DNA of 64,000 bases from Uranotaenia lowii (GCF_029784155.1 NC_073693.1:189155127-189219126); one strand, 5' to 3'; shown: positions 1-12,725, counted from the stretch's first letter. The notes: generated from the letters alone by a model not told the origin. A program made the numbers and translations.

Positions 1-568
1 TTCATTGTCCCGTCGAATACTAACCTTATTCGACTCATACTGCACCACAAAAGATAAATAATGAACTCGAAAAGAAAGAAAAGGCGGTCAATGTCAACGA
101 CAACACAACCCCAACAGTCCCAAGAATGCCAGACGCTACCAAGCGAGGCGTGGGTGCTCTTTTTTTTGCAACAATATTCTTCTTCACAAAAGATTACCGG
201 TCAATCAAACCGATTCGGGTAAAAACGGAACGGATTAAGGCACAATCGATAAACAAAAACTTTGTTAGTATTTAAACCGAAAGTATGATTTTTCTTACCC
301 GCGTAACCTTCCGTGGCTTTCTGTTGGACATTTTGACACGATTTTTTTCTATCTACAGCTACTGGTTTTGCCACAAATGGGGGATCAGGGAGGTAATGCA
401 CAGCCTTTTTGTTCGAATTATCGATTAGATCAATTTTTCTTCACTGAGGGTTCCAGAGCACTGCACTTAGTATTGTCTGAAGGCGTTCATGATTTCAGGT
501 TTGCAACAGGTTAGAGGTTGGTTCAGTTTTCCGCCTCTCACACCATCAGAACCGCACCCCGGCCGAAA

Positions 569-664
569 CTAGAATGAGCTTTTTTCTATTAGAACGGATC
601 CAACAATGTACTTGACGAATTGGAACGGTGCTGCTGTTTCGATCTTGTCGTACTCGTCGCTCAT
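569..664 (-). CDS. possible short N-terminal exon or 31-codon ORF
   Basis: A 31-codon ATG-to-TAG frame on the minus strand, beginning MSDEYDKIETAAPF, lies in an island with more GC than its surroundings and uses balanced codons. A possible splice donor (CAA|GTACAT) after codon 17 would make it the first exon of a gene running off the left edge. I recognise no family. It could be chance; nothing else in the first 900 bases supports a gene. Confidence 0.2.
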   Translation of the reverse strand: MSDEYDKIETAAPFQFVKYIVGSVLIEKSSF

Positions 665-989
665 CAGCTGTGCTGCATTTGCTGCAGTTCACATTATTTT
701 ACATATCACCAAACACCCATCTAAGCTGGTACTAGTTTTGTTACTGTTAAACAGCACTGTTTAGTGCGATTTACTCATGCAATTCTCATTGAAGGGAACG
801 CGCTTTGGCCGAACATATCTATCAGTCATTCTGTTTAATTATCCTCACTTGCTCGGTTATTTGACGACTTGAACACCAACGGTCGAGGTTATATCAAATC
901 GTTCATTTACGATACAACTTTTTTTTTTGTAATTTTTTATCGGCAGAAGAATTCATTTGCTTGTGAAAATAATATTTCTGAAGTGATGT

Positions 990-1170
990 TTATTTTTTTT
1001 TCGAAATAACACTAAATCTCGACGTTTCATGCATTTTTAAGTCATTTGGCATCAAAATTGAAATTTAGATTTTTCCGATTTCTTTTGGTCCCCCCCCCCC
1101 TTGGTGGTTTTTGAGAATTAAAAAAACCGAACCTGTGTTGCGCTTTGAGACAACCCTAATTCAAGGCTGG
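990..1170 (+). repeat. interspersed repeat, copy 1 of 2
   Basis: Shares an ordered series of words with 3740-3940: GCATTTTTAAGTCATTTG, then CATCAAAATT, then TTTGGTCCCC, then AAAAAAACCGAA and CTTTGAG. The two copies have diverged by substitutions and small indels. No terminal repeats or coding frame are visible, so the class is unknown. Confidence 0.6.
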
Positions 1171-1399
1171 TTAGCAGTAATTTTGTACAGGTCAGTTATC
1201 TATGTTTTAAGGCTCGCAAACAAAAGCCTTTCCTAATAAAAGCAAAGCGTTTAGAAGCAACAGGTTGATTTATGTGAGAGTTCAGTTGTGTATTTTGTGT
1301 TGTATTTTGAGATAAATTTTTTATATTTAAAAAATAGGGTCCTTTTCTTATCTAAGAGTAAGCCAGTCTAGGACAAAAGGCTAGAAACTTTATCAAATG

Positions 1400-1520
1400 G
1401 TAAATGAAACTGAAAACCAGAAACAACGATCTCGCAAATTTTCGTTGAATTCTGTCGACAAACAGAGCAGAAATCTTCGATACTGTAATTTTGAAAAGCT
1501 TAAAAATGGCTCGATGGCAT
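1400..1520 (+). repeat. interspersed repeat, copy 1 of 2
   Basis: Matches 7430-7575 through words such as AACGATCTCGCAAATTTT, GAACAGAGCAGAAA-type sequence and ATTTTGAAAAG. Both copies end in a G-rich stretch before a GAGGTA/AAGGTA word. The class is unknown. Confidence 0.55.
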
Positions 1521-2428
1521 CGAAGGTAGAGTGTCCGTACCGGAAAATTCCGAACAGGATTTCTGGGGATTAAAAAAAATTGTGAACTTCCCGGGAAACG
1601 CTAAAAAATCCCGGTAATTCCCGAAGCCAATAAAAAGTGGTAAATTACTAAAAAATTTTAGAATCGAAATTGGAAAATTGGATCAGATTAAGAAGGGAAA
1701 ATGAGAGTTCTACCTCGATATATGGCTTGAACTTAATTTTTTTTTATAAAAACTGTTTAATACGTTGCATTTAACAAAAAATGTTTTTTCGTTCGAAAAC
1801 TTAGTGTAGAAGTAAAAAACGACAAAGAATCTATAAAATCAAACAATTCCAATTTAAAAAAAAACGCTACGCAGGGCTAGAAGTTGGTCACTTTTTAGTA
1901 ACTTTGTCACTTTTTTCAAGCTGGTCACTCACCAGTTACTTTTTTGGAAATTTGGTCACTAAAGTTACTATTTTTAATCATTTTCGTACAAATTATGTAC
2001 TGAAATTAACTGGATTTTGATTTTTTAAAAATTTTATTCTTCGGGTCGGACTTGATTATTCGTTGACTCGATAATTCGTATTTTTAGGGCATAATTTATA
2101 TCATGAAAACGTGTTTTTATCAATGTTTATTTTTCAATGAAGCTCTATTACAGTTTGCTTTGGTTTTTAAATTATCATAAAGTGGAATAACTAAAATAAA
2201 ATGAATTTGAGCCTTATTTATTTCTTTGTGTTTTCATAAATAACGTTTTCGGATCATGAATGAAAGATTACGAGCTTACACATGAAAATGTGAAATTTAA
2301 TGTGCAAGAGAATGAATTGATACATCATTTTTTTTTTAAATAAAAAGATTTGATTTTTTTTGAGCAGTCAATTGTTCTCAAAGGTTTTCTCGAAAGCCTC
2401 AAGTGAGGCCCTTGGAGCTAAAGGGGTA

Positions 2429-3319
2429 GGGGAGAATGAGGATACTTGATCCCTGGGGATACTTGATTCCTTAGCTATATCTCCAAACTGGAATGTCGTA
2501 CAAAGATCAAATGTTCTAGAAAAACCTGCCAAATGGAACAAAACAGTAATGGTTGAAGCTCAAAAAATTTTAACAAAATAAGTTTTTAGGATATTGAACT
2601 TTGTTTGAAAAATTTCACAAAATGTGACTTGAAGATCTTATTTCATCATTTTAAAATGTTCCTAACATGGAAATATTATAACAAAAATCTTTATTCCAAT
2701 ACATCAATCTTTCGAGTGTAAAATGAACTTCAAAATACAATATTTTCAAAGCGATGGAAAACTCCTAACTTTTTTCAGAAATAGTTTTCCAAAATGTTGA
2801 TTTCGGGTACAATTGATCCCTAATATATGGGTACAAATGATTCCGGTAGATATATTCTTCTTCTCAATGGATCGTGGTCATTGCTGATTACGAGATTACT
2901 AATATTTATCCTATAGCTAATATTCATCCACCAATTATCTGAAGAAAAGGGCTAAAATAATTGATTTTCTCTTGTTTATAAAAAATTGCGCCCGTAAGTA
3001 TGCAATGGCATAAGGGTTGAGAATAAGCTATAGAATTTTTTTCTGACAATTATAGATTGTGAAATGAGAACAAACATGACCAAAATAGTCAATAAACATT
3101 CTATCTTGGGGATTTGTTTAATTTTTTCCATGGATTAGTGCTTCCTGAATAAAGGATCAAGTCTCCCGTAACTTCAATAATATCGCAATTTTTTTACTCT
3201 CACGAAAATGCTTCTAGTTCATCAACGGGTTCAAGTATCGTTCTAATTTTTGGAGCATAGATTTTACCAAAAAGATATGGTGAAAATAGGAAAAGGGATC
3301 AAGTATCCCCACTCTCCCC
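2429..3319. mobile_element. TA-flanked MITE, family with GATACTTGATCC ends
   Basis: Terminal inverted repeats begin GGGGAGAATGAGGATACTTG on the left and GGGGAGAGTGGGGATACTTG read inward from the right. TA dinucleotides flank both ends, the target duplication expected of Tc1/mariner-type elements. The GATACTTGATCCC word repeats inside the left end. The interior is AT-rich and noncoding, so the element is nonautonomous. Confidence 0.85.
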
Positions 3320-3343
3320 TATTTAATGAAATGTTAACTTTGA

Positions 3344-3360
3344 TGCATACATTCAGGGGT
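3344..3360 (-). repeat. 17-bp motif ACCCCTARATGTATGCA (imperfect copy)
   Basis: One of nine occurrences in the window, just outside the MITE ending at 3319. Others are at 5486, 6135, 6745, 12384, 25241, 25765, 31893 and 48769. This copy has one internal change (ACCCCTGAATGTATGCA). Confidence 0.7.
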
Positions 3361-3739
3361 AAAAAAGTTAACATTCAAGACAAATGTTTAAAGTCAAAGT
3401 CACTTATCCCATTCAAAGCGCCTGTGCATCACAAAGTATTTTTTATTTTTGGTTGAAATTCATAAACAAAATTTGAAAGCTGCATCCAGCTTTGTTTTAT
3501 TGATAACGAGATGTAAATAATTCTGTAAGTTCATATTTAAAAACAAAACCGTGATCAATATAATCAATGTTATTTACGTTCTTGACCCAAAAACATGGCA
3601 CAGTCAACTACTTTTCAAGGCGTTTGGAGTTAATTTTGATAATTTTGAATTTATAGAGGATTGAAAAAAGAGTAGTTATCTATCTTTATTCTTATGGCAA
3701 TGGATGTATGGGGAAAATTTCATGATCGAATTTAAACAA

Positions 3740-3940
3740 CCGACAATTTTTTTGAGATAACACCGTAATAATAATGCATTTTTAAGTCATTTGACATCAA
3801 AATTAAAATTTCGATTCTGCCTATTTTCTTTGGTCCCCTTTTTGATGATTTTTGAGGATAAAAAAACCGAAACTTCGAGCTCTTTGAGGCACCTCTAAAA
3901 CAAGTCATATTGAGCTGAAGGTTAGCCCATTTCAGTATTT
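3740..3940 (+). repeat. interspersed repeat, copy 2 of 2
   Basis: Second copy of the block at 990-1170, in the same orientation and collinear through the TTTTTAAGTCATTTG, CATCAAAATT, TTTGGTCCCC and AAAAAAACCGAA words. No coding capacity. Confidence 0.6.
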
Positions 3941-4118
3941 TTTGGTTACATTTGTATACCACAACATTTATTCCTATTTTTTATATAATGCAATAAAGTT
4001 GTTATTTAATAATAAAAAAATGATGATGACATAGTTTCTCGCATCGTGCGAAAGTTTTTTTTATAGTTTTTTATTCTCATAGAAAATTTGAAAATCGAGC
4101 AATCGATATACAGATGTA

Positions 4119-5138
4119 GGGGAGATGAGAGCATAATGAGCACCCAGGGCATAATGAGCACTACTCTTTTCTACGAAAGTACGTATTTTCTTAAATAAAT
4201 TTTCATGAGGATTTGTTTCGTACTTCCTTTAGCATTAATTTTTCACAAAAACAGGAATATCCTTATCATCTTTACAGAGATATTTAAAAAAAACGGCTAT
4301 GTTCTCAAGTAACGATAAAATTATAATTTTTGAGCATCACGAAATAAGTTCTTATGATCTTAAAATCACCTTGATCTATAATGTACGCACTGCAACATGA
4401 TGTACACATTGTTTCTCAATTTTTACCATCATAAAAATTTTGATTTTAAACTTTTATCAATTTTAAAACATGTTTTTACTTAAATTAATAATAAAGGCAT
4501 AATGAGCATTTTCTGCCGTAGAATCTAGCAGCGAATTAAAATTGATTTATAGAGCTGCACCTTGACTAGTTTTCATCCGACGATTTAGCCTATTGGTAAG
4601 GTGTCGGAGAGGTAATCAAAAGACTAGAGTTCGATGTCTGTTCGAGGTGATTTTTTTCCATTCACAATTCATGATTGATTTTTTTATTGTTACATTATAC
4701 GGCTAGTAGCATCATCCTTCAGACAAAGCACATAATGTATGAGCGTGCGTGAATTGTTTGTATTCTACAAACAGACCTAGATTATTTTGTTATTGCTTTG
4801 TTTGATGAATCTAACACGACTCAACTGATTTCATCGAGTTGAATTCGCTGTTAGATTCCCCGGCAGAAAACGCACATCTTGGCCTGATTAATGGTGCTCA
4901 TACTGCCTCAGGGGGGGTTCTCATTATGCCTCTACAGTGGCTGGTTTTCAGCTTTTGGCAAATTTTTTTAAAATGCATTATTTAACATTTTCATCTAGTT
5001 TTTCACGTTTCAGCCCGTTAGAAAATAGGCTTTTCAAATATCTGAACACGAAACAATAATGTTACCTCCAAATTATAGCTATTTTCTATGGTTAAATAAG
5101 CGTTTTCCTTAAGGTGGCCATTATACCCCCATCTCCCC
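4119..5138. mobile_element. TA-flanked MITE, family with CATAATGAGCAC ends
   Basis: The left end reads GGGGAGATGAGAGCATAATG and the right end, read inward, GGGGAGATGGGGGTATAATG. TA flanks both sides. GCATAATGAGCAC is repeated in tandem at the left end, recurs near 4500, and appears inverted near 4915. It shares the GGGGAGA terminus with the MITE at 2429. The interior is noncoding apart from a tRNA-like insert near 4575. Confidence 0.85.
4575..4660 (+). mobile_element. tRNA-like SINE head inside a MITE
   Basis: Contains a box A-like word (TTAGCCTATTGGTAAGG) and a box B-like word (GAGTTCGATGTC) about 40 bases apart, the layout of an internal RNA polymerase III promoter. No complete tRNA fold or discrimination-quality acceptor stem is seen, so a SINE head or tRNA pseudogene is likelier than a working tRNA. 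Confidence 0.4.
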
Positions 5139-5159
5139 TATGTTCATTTTTCAATGACG

Positions 5160-5505
5160 TAAACACATTACCCAGTATGCGTGATCGGCTTAATGACATC
5201 ACCTACAAACTTTAAATTGCTTTTATTATCTTATTATCTTATAAATAAATTTTCAAAGAATTCTGATTGTCCCAAAAATATTTTTACACACTGTTGGTGT
5301 AAAAATATTTTTCGGACAATCAGAATTTTTTTTCAAATAAATTTATTTATAATTCACCTTGCAAATCTCGATACCATTTGCTGATATATGATTGTTTTGC
5401 ATCACGCGTTTGTTAATTTCAAGATTTCATCAATCAAAACATCATTTTTTATGATTTACTACATGAATATTTTGTAGTATTTTTGACCCCTAAATGTATG
5501 CAGTA
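5160..5505 (-). mobile_element. fragment of the long MITE seen at 12009
   Basis: Read on the minus strand, this matches the distal part of the element at 12009-12725: the TTTGCATCACGCGTTTG word, the ACACCAACAGTGT-type hairpin sequence and the CATACTGGGT word occur in the same order. It carries one copy of the 17-bp motif (5486-5502). Neither end is intact. Confidence 0.6.
5262..5327. repeat. near-perfect 66-bp hairpin
   Basis: Two arms of about 29 bases, one reading ATTCTGATTGTCC then AAAAATATTTTTACAC and the other its reverse complement, flank an 8-base loop (ACTGTTGG). A single mismatch lies in the stem. Half-hairpin relatives occur near 12622 and 32118 without the second arm, so the palindrome was probably made by local inverted duplication. 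Confidence 0.85.
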
Positions 5506-5653
5506 CCCTTTTTGTTTGTCTTTGAAATTGTAATTGCAATTGCTTTTGTGATTTTGAATTACGAGAACCTTCAAATTACAAAATAAATTAGTAACTAGGT
5601 CAAAAGTGAAAGCATTTTTGCCAGACAAAATGTGTAATTTAATTCGAATAATA

Positions 5654-6469
5654 CCGTAAACTGGGGTAACTTTGATTATCATGAAATTTTTGCATATAAT
5701 CATCATTAACTAAGTAAAAAGTTAAAATATCTGAAAATTGTTTACTTCGTTTGAAGGCCTATAAATTGAGTTACAAATAAGCTTAATTTGGTTTTTATTA
5801 GAAGATATTTAATATAATTTAAAATGTAATTTTAAAATCTTAAAATATCTGTTTTTTTAAAGGCTCACAAACAAACATCTCTTTTGATCAAATTTAAGCA
5901 TTGAGGAGCAAAGGGTTGTACTATGTGAAAGTTCAACTTTTTCTTTGTTTAGGTTAAGTTTAAGTGTTATTTTTATGGTCATTTGATGATAATTTTTGGA
6001 TATTGACAAAAAACGGTGATTTTCCATGAGAAAGCTCGTATAGTAAAAATGTTTAAAACCCTATCAAACAGTTAAATTTGGAGAAGAAAAGGGGAATTTG
6101 AGGTCAAAAAAAATTGAGGCATTCTTTTAATTTTACCCCTAGATGTATGCAGCAACATTGTCCATCATTTGATTATAAATGTTTTTGAAAAAAAAATGTT
6201 GAAAAAATAGTTTAACAATAATTTTGAAGATGTTGAGGTACGTTAAAACCATAGTGATCAAAGTTACCCCGAAACTCGAAATCTGGTTTTGTAATATACA
6301 TTTTATTATAACCCCCAATGTCGTTTGAATCTACTGTAATCAATGATCATGTTTTATACTCCTTACCTCAGTAAGTGTTTTAAAACTTTTAGGTATAACG
6401 AAAAAGCAACCCCTTCCTAAATATTCAAAAATGAATGAACAAAGTGATCAAAGTTTCCCCAGTTTACGG
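5654..6469. mobile_element. MITE with CCGTAAACTGGGG ends, copy 1
   Basis: Inverted ends read CCGTAAACTGGGGTAACTTT and CCGTAAACTGGGGAAACTTT; the second subterminal word GTGATCAAAGTTACCCC lies near 6249. The same family is complete at 25387-26337 in the opposite orientation and partial at 48591-48995. TA precedes the left end. Noncoding. One copy of the 17-bp motif is at 6135-6151. Confidence 0.85.
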
Positions 6470-6505
6470 AACCAAAAATTACTGCAATTGATGCTCTGTG
6501 CGTTA

Positions 6506-7055
6506 CCGTCGACGGGGGGCATCATGCAACGGCGAGGTTAGATGCAACATTTGTGTACTACAGCACAGCAATTTTTTTTAATAAATATTTTTATAATTCC
6601 TGCCTGGGGTAAGATGAGACAAAATGCAAATCAAAGAGACACCTTATTAATCTCGTTTCCATGTGCGGGAATATGATTGTTTTGCATCACGGGTTTGTCA
6701 ACATTGAAATTTTCAGCTAGTGGAATTTTTTGTAGTATTTTTTTACCCCTAAATGTATGCAATACCATCATGTTCAGAAAAAGTGTAAAAATTAGTTTCA
6801 ACAGAACCAGAAATTTGGTGTTTTTATGCTTTATGGCTTTTATGGCATCAAAAATTCCTTTTTCTAAATATAGTGTAAATTGCATGTTTTAAAAAAATTC
6901 AAAATAACTGAATAAACCTATAATTTTTCTGACTACGTCAGTTTCATGTCCCACTCATTTTAAAAATATTGATGCATGATACCCTTTAGCTGTGGATGTG
7001 AGTTTTTTCGAAGCCATTGAAGTTGAAATGTGTTGCATGTTGACCCAGTTGACGG
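6506..7055. mobile_element. MITE with CCGTCRAC ends, copy 1
   Basis: The left end reads CCGTCGACGGGGGGCATCAT and the right end, read inward, CCGTCAACTGGGTCAACATG; both continue into GCAAC. TA precedes the left end and the right flank is TT, a decayed duplication. The 17-bp motif is at 6745-6761. It is related to the element at 12009. No transposase frame. Confidence 0.8.
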
Positions 7056-10000
7056 TTTAAAAAAAAGAATTCTCTTCAAACTTTTGAAGTCACGTTTAAT
7101 GCTTTGCACAGAATCAAAATCGGGAAACATTGAAATAACATCGGGATAAATGAAGTGTGTGGTGAAGCGAATTTGTAGTTCGTTTTACGTATTTGTATTA
7201 CGTAATAAGCGAATATTTTTGTGCAAGGAATTTTTAAAACGTTTTAACTTTTTCAACATCGTTCTAATCAAGTTGCAATTTCAAGTGAAATGTTTGTCAT
7301 AATCTAAGCTTTAACCATATTCACATAAAAAAATCGGTCTGCATTGAAAGAGCTATCGTTGCAGAAAAAAAATCTTGTGTTGTGCCAACGAAACAAGATC
7401 GTTCGTGAAATTCTTATTTGAAATGAAACTGAAAACCGAAAATCACAAATCTTTTGTCAGTCTTGAATAAACGATCTCGCAAATTTTGGTTGAATTCTGT
7501 CAACGAACAGAGCAGAAACTTCAAGACTGTTATTTTGAAAAGATTAAAAATGGCCTGGTGTTACGCATCGGAGGTAAAAGCATCATCTTGAAAACCACTG
7601 CATAGGAAAAATTTTTATTGGTTGTAAATTATAGATAATCTTACACGATATTGTACATATAATTTGACTTAAAAGATTCTAACACCCAAAAGTTATTACC
7701 GAAACCAGTCAAAAAGTTCGTCCAAACGATGTGACGCTGAAATGAGTCACTTTAATTCTAAATTTTGAGTTGCTAAACTGTTAAATAATCTTTAAGTTGA
7801 ATTGACTTAAAACTCTTAAAGTTCTGAGTTCTAAAATATTTGTTTTCATCCTTCCTGCATCAATATAGTTTGATCGCTACTGTTGCCGCTTATTGACTGT
7901 CGAGGCAAACTCTGGCTCATATCAATATGTATATAGAGCATATCATATGACCACTCCACAAAGCATCGCAATCATGTGTCTAGTCCTACAGACGGCAGAA
8001 GAAGCTTTGTTGATAATAAATACAATCAATATGCTGCATTTGCCCTATGACGGGAATTGTGCTAATACACACGATTTGATGAGCGCAAACCCCGGCTCAT
8101 TGTCAACAGATGACGGAACACGTGACGAAATTGAATACCGATTGGCCCGAACAATCTGATACAGAACCGGCCGAGGAAAATAAAAACACATTCAAAACCA
8201 ATTCTCAATTGTTTGCAGACGAATGGAATCAATTCTGTGACGCCTAAGTTCAACTTCTACCCATGGCCCGATCACCAGCCAAAAGAAAGCTTCGAGAACG
8301 AGAGACTTTATCTTATCGGTTACATTCGCCATCTTGCTGTACATATTTATATGTTAAAATGTACCTACTTACTATTGAAATTACTCGCCCTAAGTTCAGG
8401 CAATCATTCAAATCAGTTGGTTTTTGTGGGCGGTTTGAAAGTAAACCGAGTAAGTATCAGCTAATATGAATTGTTGTAAGAATTATAACCACCTAGCCGT
8501 TAATTTCACGTCACATGAACGAGATTCTAGCCACTCGCAGCTCGTTTGTCAACATGAACGGGACGGAGGGGGTTTAGCTCAATTCAGAAAAAAGCAACGT
8601 GTCAATCGAAGCCATGATGAATTCCAATCACGTGGCAGGCAGGAGAATCGAGTCTAACATGCATCTGACTGCATACCTGTAGGCACTTTTCAAATCAGAT
8701 GAATGAATTTTCTATGAAAGTGCAACTCGGTTTCAAGTTAAATACACTTTTCCGATTCCATGCAATAGATTTTTCCAATAATCCTTTGCTTGGTGATGTT
8801 GAAATCGCTTCAGTATAAATGCACTATTTTTTTTCGGTTGTTGTTTCAGTTGAGCAGAAGAATCAATCCACGTAATCAGAGAGATCAGTTCCAAATTTAT
8901 TATTAAACTCTTTTGAGGAGATTTTGATTTAAATCTACAGCAGGAATTTCGATTACAATAAATAGAGAATATTTCCAAATATTTCAGATCCTACAAGAGA
9001 ACGAATTGTCTTTGTGACTCAATCCAAAAATATCTCTTTATTCGTCATAAAGAAACGTCAACGTAAAAATAAAAGCGATATAAATATAATGATTATGAAA
9101 TGGCCATCCGTTTACCTTGGCCTTTTGAATCGTAAAATTGTCAACCATCAACTGCCAATATTCTCATTTAGCTCACTGCTCCCATGAAATGACTCGCATG
9201 ATGGATACATTTTTAATGTTACTCAATAACTGTTTAATATGTTTGTTTTATTAATTTCTCTTTAATTTATTAGCGACAACCAAGATGACGTTCTTAGAAC
9301 AAAACACAGTTTATTTGTTGGGAATATGAAAGCGGCTGTTGCGTTTGCCGTATCTCGAAAGTAATTAGTGACCGAGATTAAGGAAGTACACTCACATCTA
9401 TTTATTTGCAGTAACCTTAAATCAGTTAGATTGAATGAGTGACAAAATTTTAGAAGGCAAACAGGCCAGAACTGTTTTATTTAACGTAGGTAATTTGAAA
9501 ATTAATAATAAAATAACTTATTTTGGTATAAAACATCATATATTTTCGAAACACCCTTGAAATCCCTAAAATTTTTAGAGTCTTCAATGTATTTTTTTAC
9601 TCAACTCTCTAGTGATCAACCCCGTTTTGTGTGTAAAAACTACAACCGAATAAGTACTGAGAGTCAAGTTCATTAGCCCCTGTAGTTATGCAATTTTAGG
9701 AAAATATGTCAATTTTTTTTCTCATTTATAAAATTTTTCGAAGAACCCAAGTTGTTTGCAATCATGAAACTAAGCTTTAAAAAGAAATCAAAACTCAATT
9801 ATAAAATAAATTTAAAAATTAACCATGATTAATAATTGTTCAGCAAAATGATAATAATTGTTGATTATTGATTATCTTCATTTAAAATTCTTTTTCATTT
9901 TTCATTGAAGGGTTTATAAAACAACATGTTCTATGCATCATTGAAAGCCTGAACTGACAATGTACAGGTTGGATAATGGGTGATATTTTGAATGATGAAA

Positions 10001-10358
10001 AAGAAACTGATAGAAATATGAAAAAGGAATTCCAAGTTTTGTTATTAATATTGAAAACACGAATCATGTATTAGTATATTTATCATTGCGCATTAAAATA
10101 AAGCTTTACAGATGCTTCGAGTCATTTTTCAAACTTTAAATAGATTAATTTAAAAAATATTATCGATTCAAGAAAGATGATTCAAAATAATGAAAAACAG
10201 TGAAACATTTTCAATTTTTGAGCGTGCTGTTTTGTAGTCTAAAATTTTAAGCTCTGAATATTTTGTCGCCGTCTTTCGGAATATTGGCCTAATATTATTG
10301 GGTTCTGGAAAGGACAAATTGTAGAACTGATTTTCTTATAAAAAATTTGGGCCTCTAG
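7056..10358. other. noncoding, mostly unique sequence
   Basis: No gene is recognisable. A repeat copy matching 1400-1520 lies at 7430-7575. The stretch 7890-8660 has richer base composition and several short open frames but no splice logic or family resemblance. It could be a regulatory region or old coding debris. The remainder is AT-rich. Confidence 0.5.
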
Positions 10359-10727
10359 GCAAGGTTGCCGAAATCACAGAAACATCTGTAATTTTACAGA
10401 ATTTTGAGAAAATTTTCACCACATAATCTGTGTCACAGAACACAGAATTTTAAAAAATTCACGGATTTCACAGAAATTGTGAATTTTAAATGGATTGCCA
10501 ATATAAAATTTAAGATCTTACTTAGAATTTGAAAAGTATCTTAAAACTGGTTATGTTAATTGATTTTTTCCAACTAAAATGTATTAAAAATCCAATTTAT
10601 CATGAATTTTTAATGAAATTTAAGAAAATAGCATCACAGAAAACTATCACAGAATTTTGAGGTAAAATCACAGAAAATCAGAATTTTTTTTTCTCAAAAA
10701 CACAGAATTTTTTTTCGGCAACCTTGC
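10359..10727. mobile_element. MITE with GCAAGGTTGCCGAAA ends
   Basis: Perfect 15-base terminal inverted repeats, GCAAGGTTGCCGAAA, bound 369 bases. The interior is built from many copies of the word CACAGAATTTT in both orientations. No coding frame. A short direct repeat, TTATAGGATAT, follows the right end and recurs about 60 bases later. Confidence 0.8.
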
Positions 10728-10748
10728 TTATAGGATATTTTTTTTTAT

Positions 10749-11069
10749 TTGAGACACTTTACCATCTCTGCGGCATTCGTGTCTACTTATAGGATATATT
10801 TTAAGAACACAAAACTGAGAATTGAAAAACAAAGACAAACTACCGTGAAGGCACCAATGGCCGCGCATTTTAGCTATGATGAATGTTCTCTGTGCGGTAC
10901 AAAAAATATTTTTTGTGCGATTCTGAAAAGAAAAGCCCTGACACGTAGTAAAACTTAAGTTTTTTAAGGGGAAAAAAACGCAAATTTGTAAAGAGTGTCG
11001 GTGTACCAATATGGCCGGTACCAATGTTGTTTGCATGGCTCTCAGGCTCATTGTGTGTATTCTCAGGTA
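10749..11069 (+). other. exon-like segment with Cys-rich frames, uncertain
   Basis: Two short frames on the plus strand carry paired cysteines (CSLCG, then CKECRC after a frame change near 10960), and the second runs in frame to a strong donor, CTCAG|GTAAGG, at 11069. The pattern suggests a broken zinc-finger or captured exon. I cannot name a family and no acceptor or next exon was found. Confidence 0.2.
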
Positions 11070-11089
11070 AGGATTTTTATGATTCACAC

Positions 11090-12008
11090 ATCAAACACCG
11101 ATTTTTCTCCATTGTTTGTGAAACTAGTCCAGTATGAGATGCCATTTTCACAAAGCATTATTTTGCCGTAAGATATTTTGGAACAATGTTTTCGGCCCCG
11201 ATTTTGATAAATCATCACACATCCGGCTAGTAGTCTGAAAATCCACGAGGACCACCTATCAACTAAAACTAAACAGATCCGAATTGCTATCTAACCTCAA
11301 ATTTCCAACACTCAGTAGCAATTTTCATTAGATAATCGTTTCTTCCGATATTTTTTCTAAAAATGATTTTTTCAGTCGGTTATATGATGGGAAATATTAA
11401 TTAGAAGGCCTGCCTGTTAATTGTCATTTTTCGCAACAGAACCTTCAAACTGTTCACTCTTCTTCACAAATGATTCATTATAAAGATACAAATAACTTAC
11501 GTTCGAAAAATTTTACCGAGGTGCTCGAATTCAACCCAAAAACTGAATTTCAAAAAGAGACCCGCTTAGCTCGCTTGCTAAGGACAAAAAAATATTGCAT
11601 CTGGCAATATTGATATTATTTTTTTTATTTTTTCCTGATCTCAAAAAACAGAATAAATTTATTTATAGTATGGGAAGAGAAAAATACTTAGCGTAGGTAT
11701 CAGAAAATGCGAAACATTGAAATTTTTGTTGTTAAATTTCGGAGAAAATAAAGATTAAAGTTGAAAGTGCGAGGACATTGGTTCTCTCACGGTAATTAAA
11801 AATATTACAAAAAGTTAAAAAGTTTGATTTAAAAAGTCGGTATAAAAAAAAAGATTGAATAAAATTTGGCAATAAATTTAAACAAAATATGGAAATGAAA
11901 AAGATAAGTTTTTTTAAAAATTTAGATGGGAATTTTTCAATAAAAATATCTTAACATTTTTAAATCTTATTTACAGAATTTTATTGATTACTCGCATTAT
12001 GAAGACTA
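11090..12008. other. noncoding, nothing recognised
   Basis: AT-rich sequence without a supported gene, terminal repeat or structured repeat. Confidence 0.5.
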
Positions 12009-12725
12009 CCGTCAACTGGGGCAACATGCAACAATTTTCAATTCCAAAGGCTTCTAAAAAACTTATGTTCACAGTCAGGCCTACTTATGCATCAAAAGTT
12101 ATTAGGATGATGTGACATCAAATTGTCGTAGTTATAAAAATTATTGGTTTCTTCAGTTATTTTCAATTTTCTAAAAACATGCGATTTCCACTCTCCTTAG
12201 AAAATGGGCTAACTTTCAACAAACTTTGTTTTTAATGAAAAATCTTATGAACACGTTTGAAAATTTATGTTTTTTTTTAATTTGCGATGCCTTAAAGACC
12301 ATTACGCATGAAAACACCAATTGCAGTAATTTTTTGGTCTGTAAATGCAACTTATTTTCACATTTTTCTGAAAATAAAGAGTTTGCATACATTTAGGGGT
12401 TAAATAATACTACGAAAAACTCTACAAGCTGAAATCATAAAAATAAATGTTTCGATGAATGAAAATTCAATGTTTACAAACGCGTGATGCAAAACATTCA
12501 TATTCCAGCACATGGAAACGAGATTTACAAGGTCTTTCTTTGATTTGCATTTTTGTTGCATTTTACCCCAGACACCTAACCGAATTATAAAAATATTTAT
12601 CTAAAAAAATTGGGTGATTGTTCGAAAAATATTTTTACACCAACAGTGTTGGCATAGCATGAGGAAACCAGTAAAAAATTTGTAGGTGATATTATCAAGC
12701 CAATCCGTCATACTGGGTGAAGTTT
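12009..12725. mobile_element. MITE with CCGTCAACTGGGG end, long copy
   Basis: Begins CCGTCAACTGGGGCAACATG after a TA, the same end as the element at 6506. The middle has ACGCGTGATGCAAAACATTC and a Pol-free AT-rich core, then TTGCATTTTACCCCAG, then a tail with ATATTTTTACACCAACAG shared with 5160-5505 and 31600-32160. No matching right terminal repeat is seen, so the right end is truncated or different. The 17-bp motif is at 12384-12400. Confidence 0.65.

Larger units (their letters stand above)
1..2426. other. noncoding left edge with old repeat fragments
   Basis: AT-rich sequence without a convincing gene apart from the short minus frame near 569-664. It contains diverged repeat pieces that recur in the window. 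The block at 990-1170 matches 3740-3940. The block at 1190-1320 is a fragment of the MITE complete at 5654-6469. The block at 1400-1520 matches 7430-7575. A homopolymer C run sits near 1091. Confidence 0.6.

Noticed and set aside
7893..8159. 88-codon frame as a gene
   Set aside because: No recognised domain, no start context or splice signals, and overlapping frames of similar length in the opposite strand.
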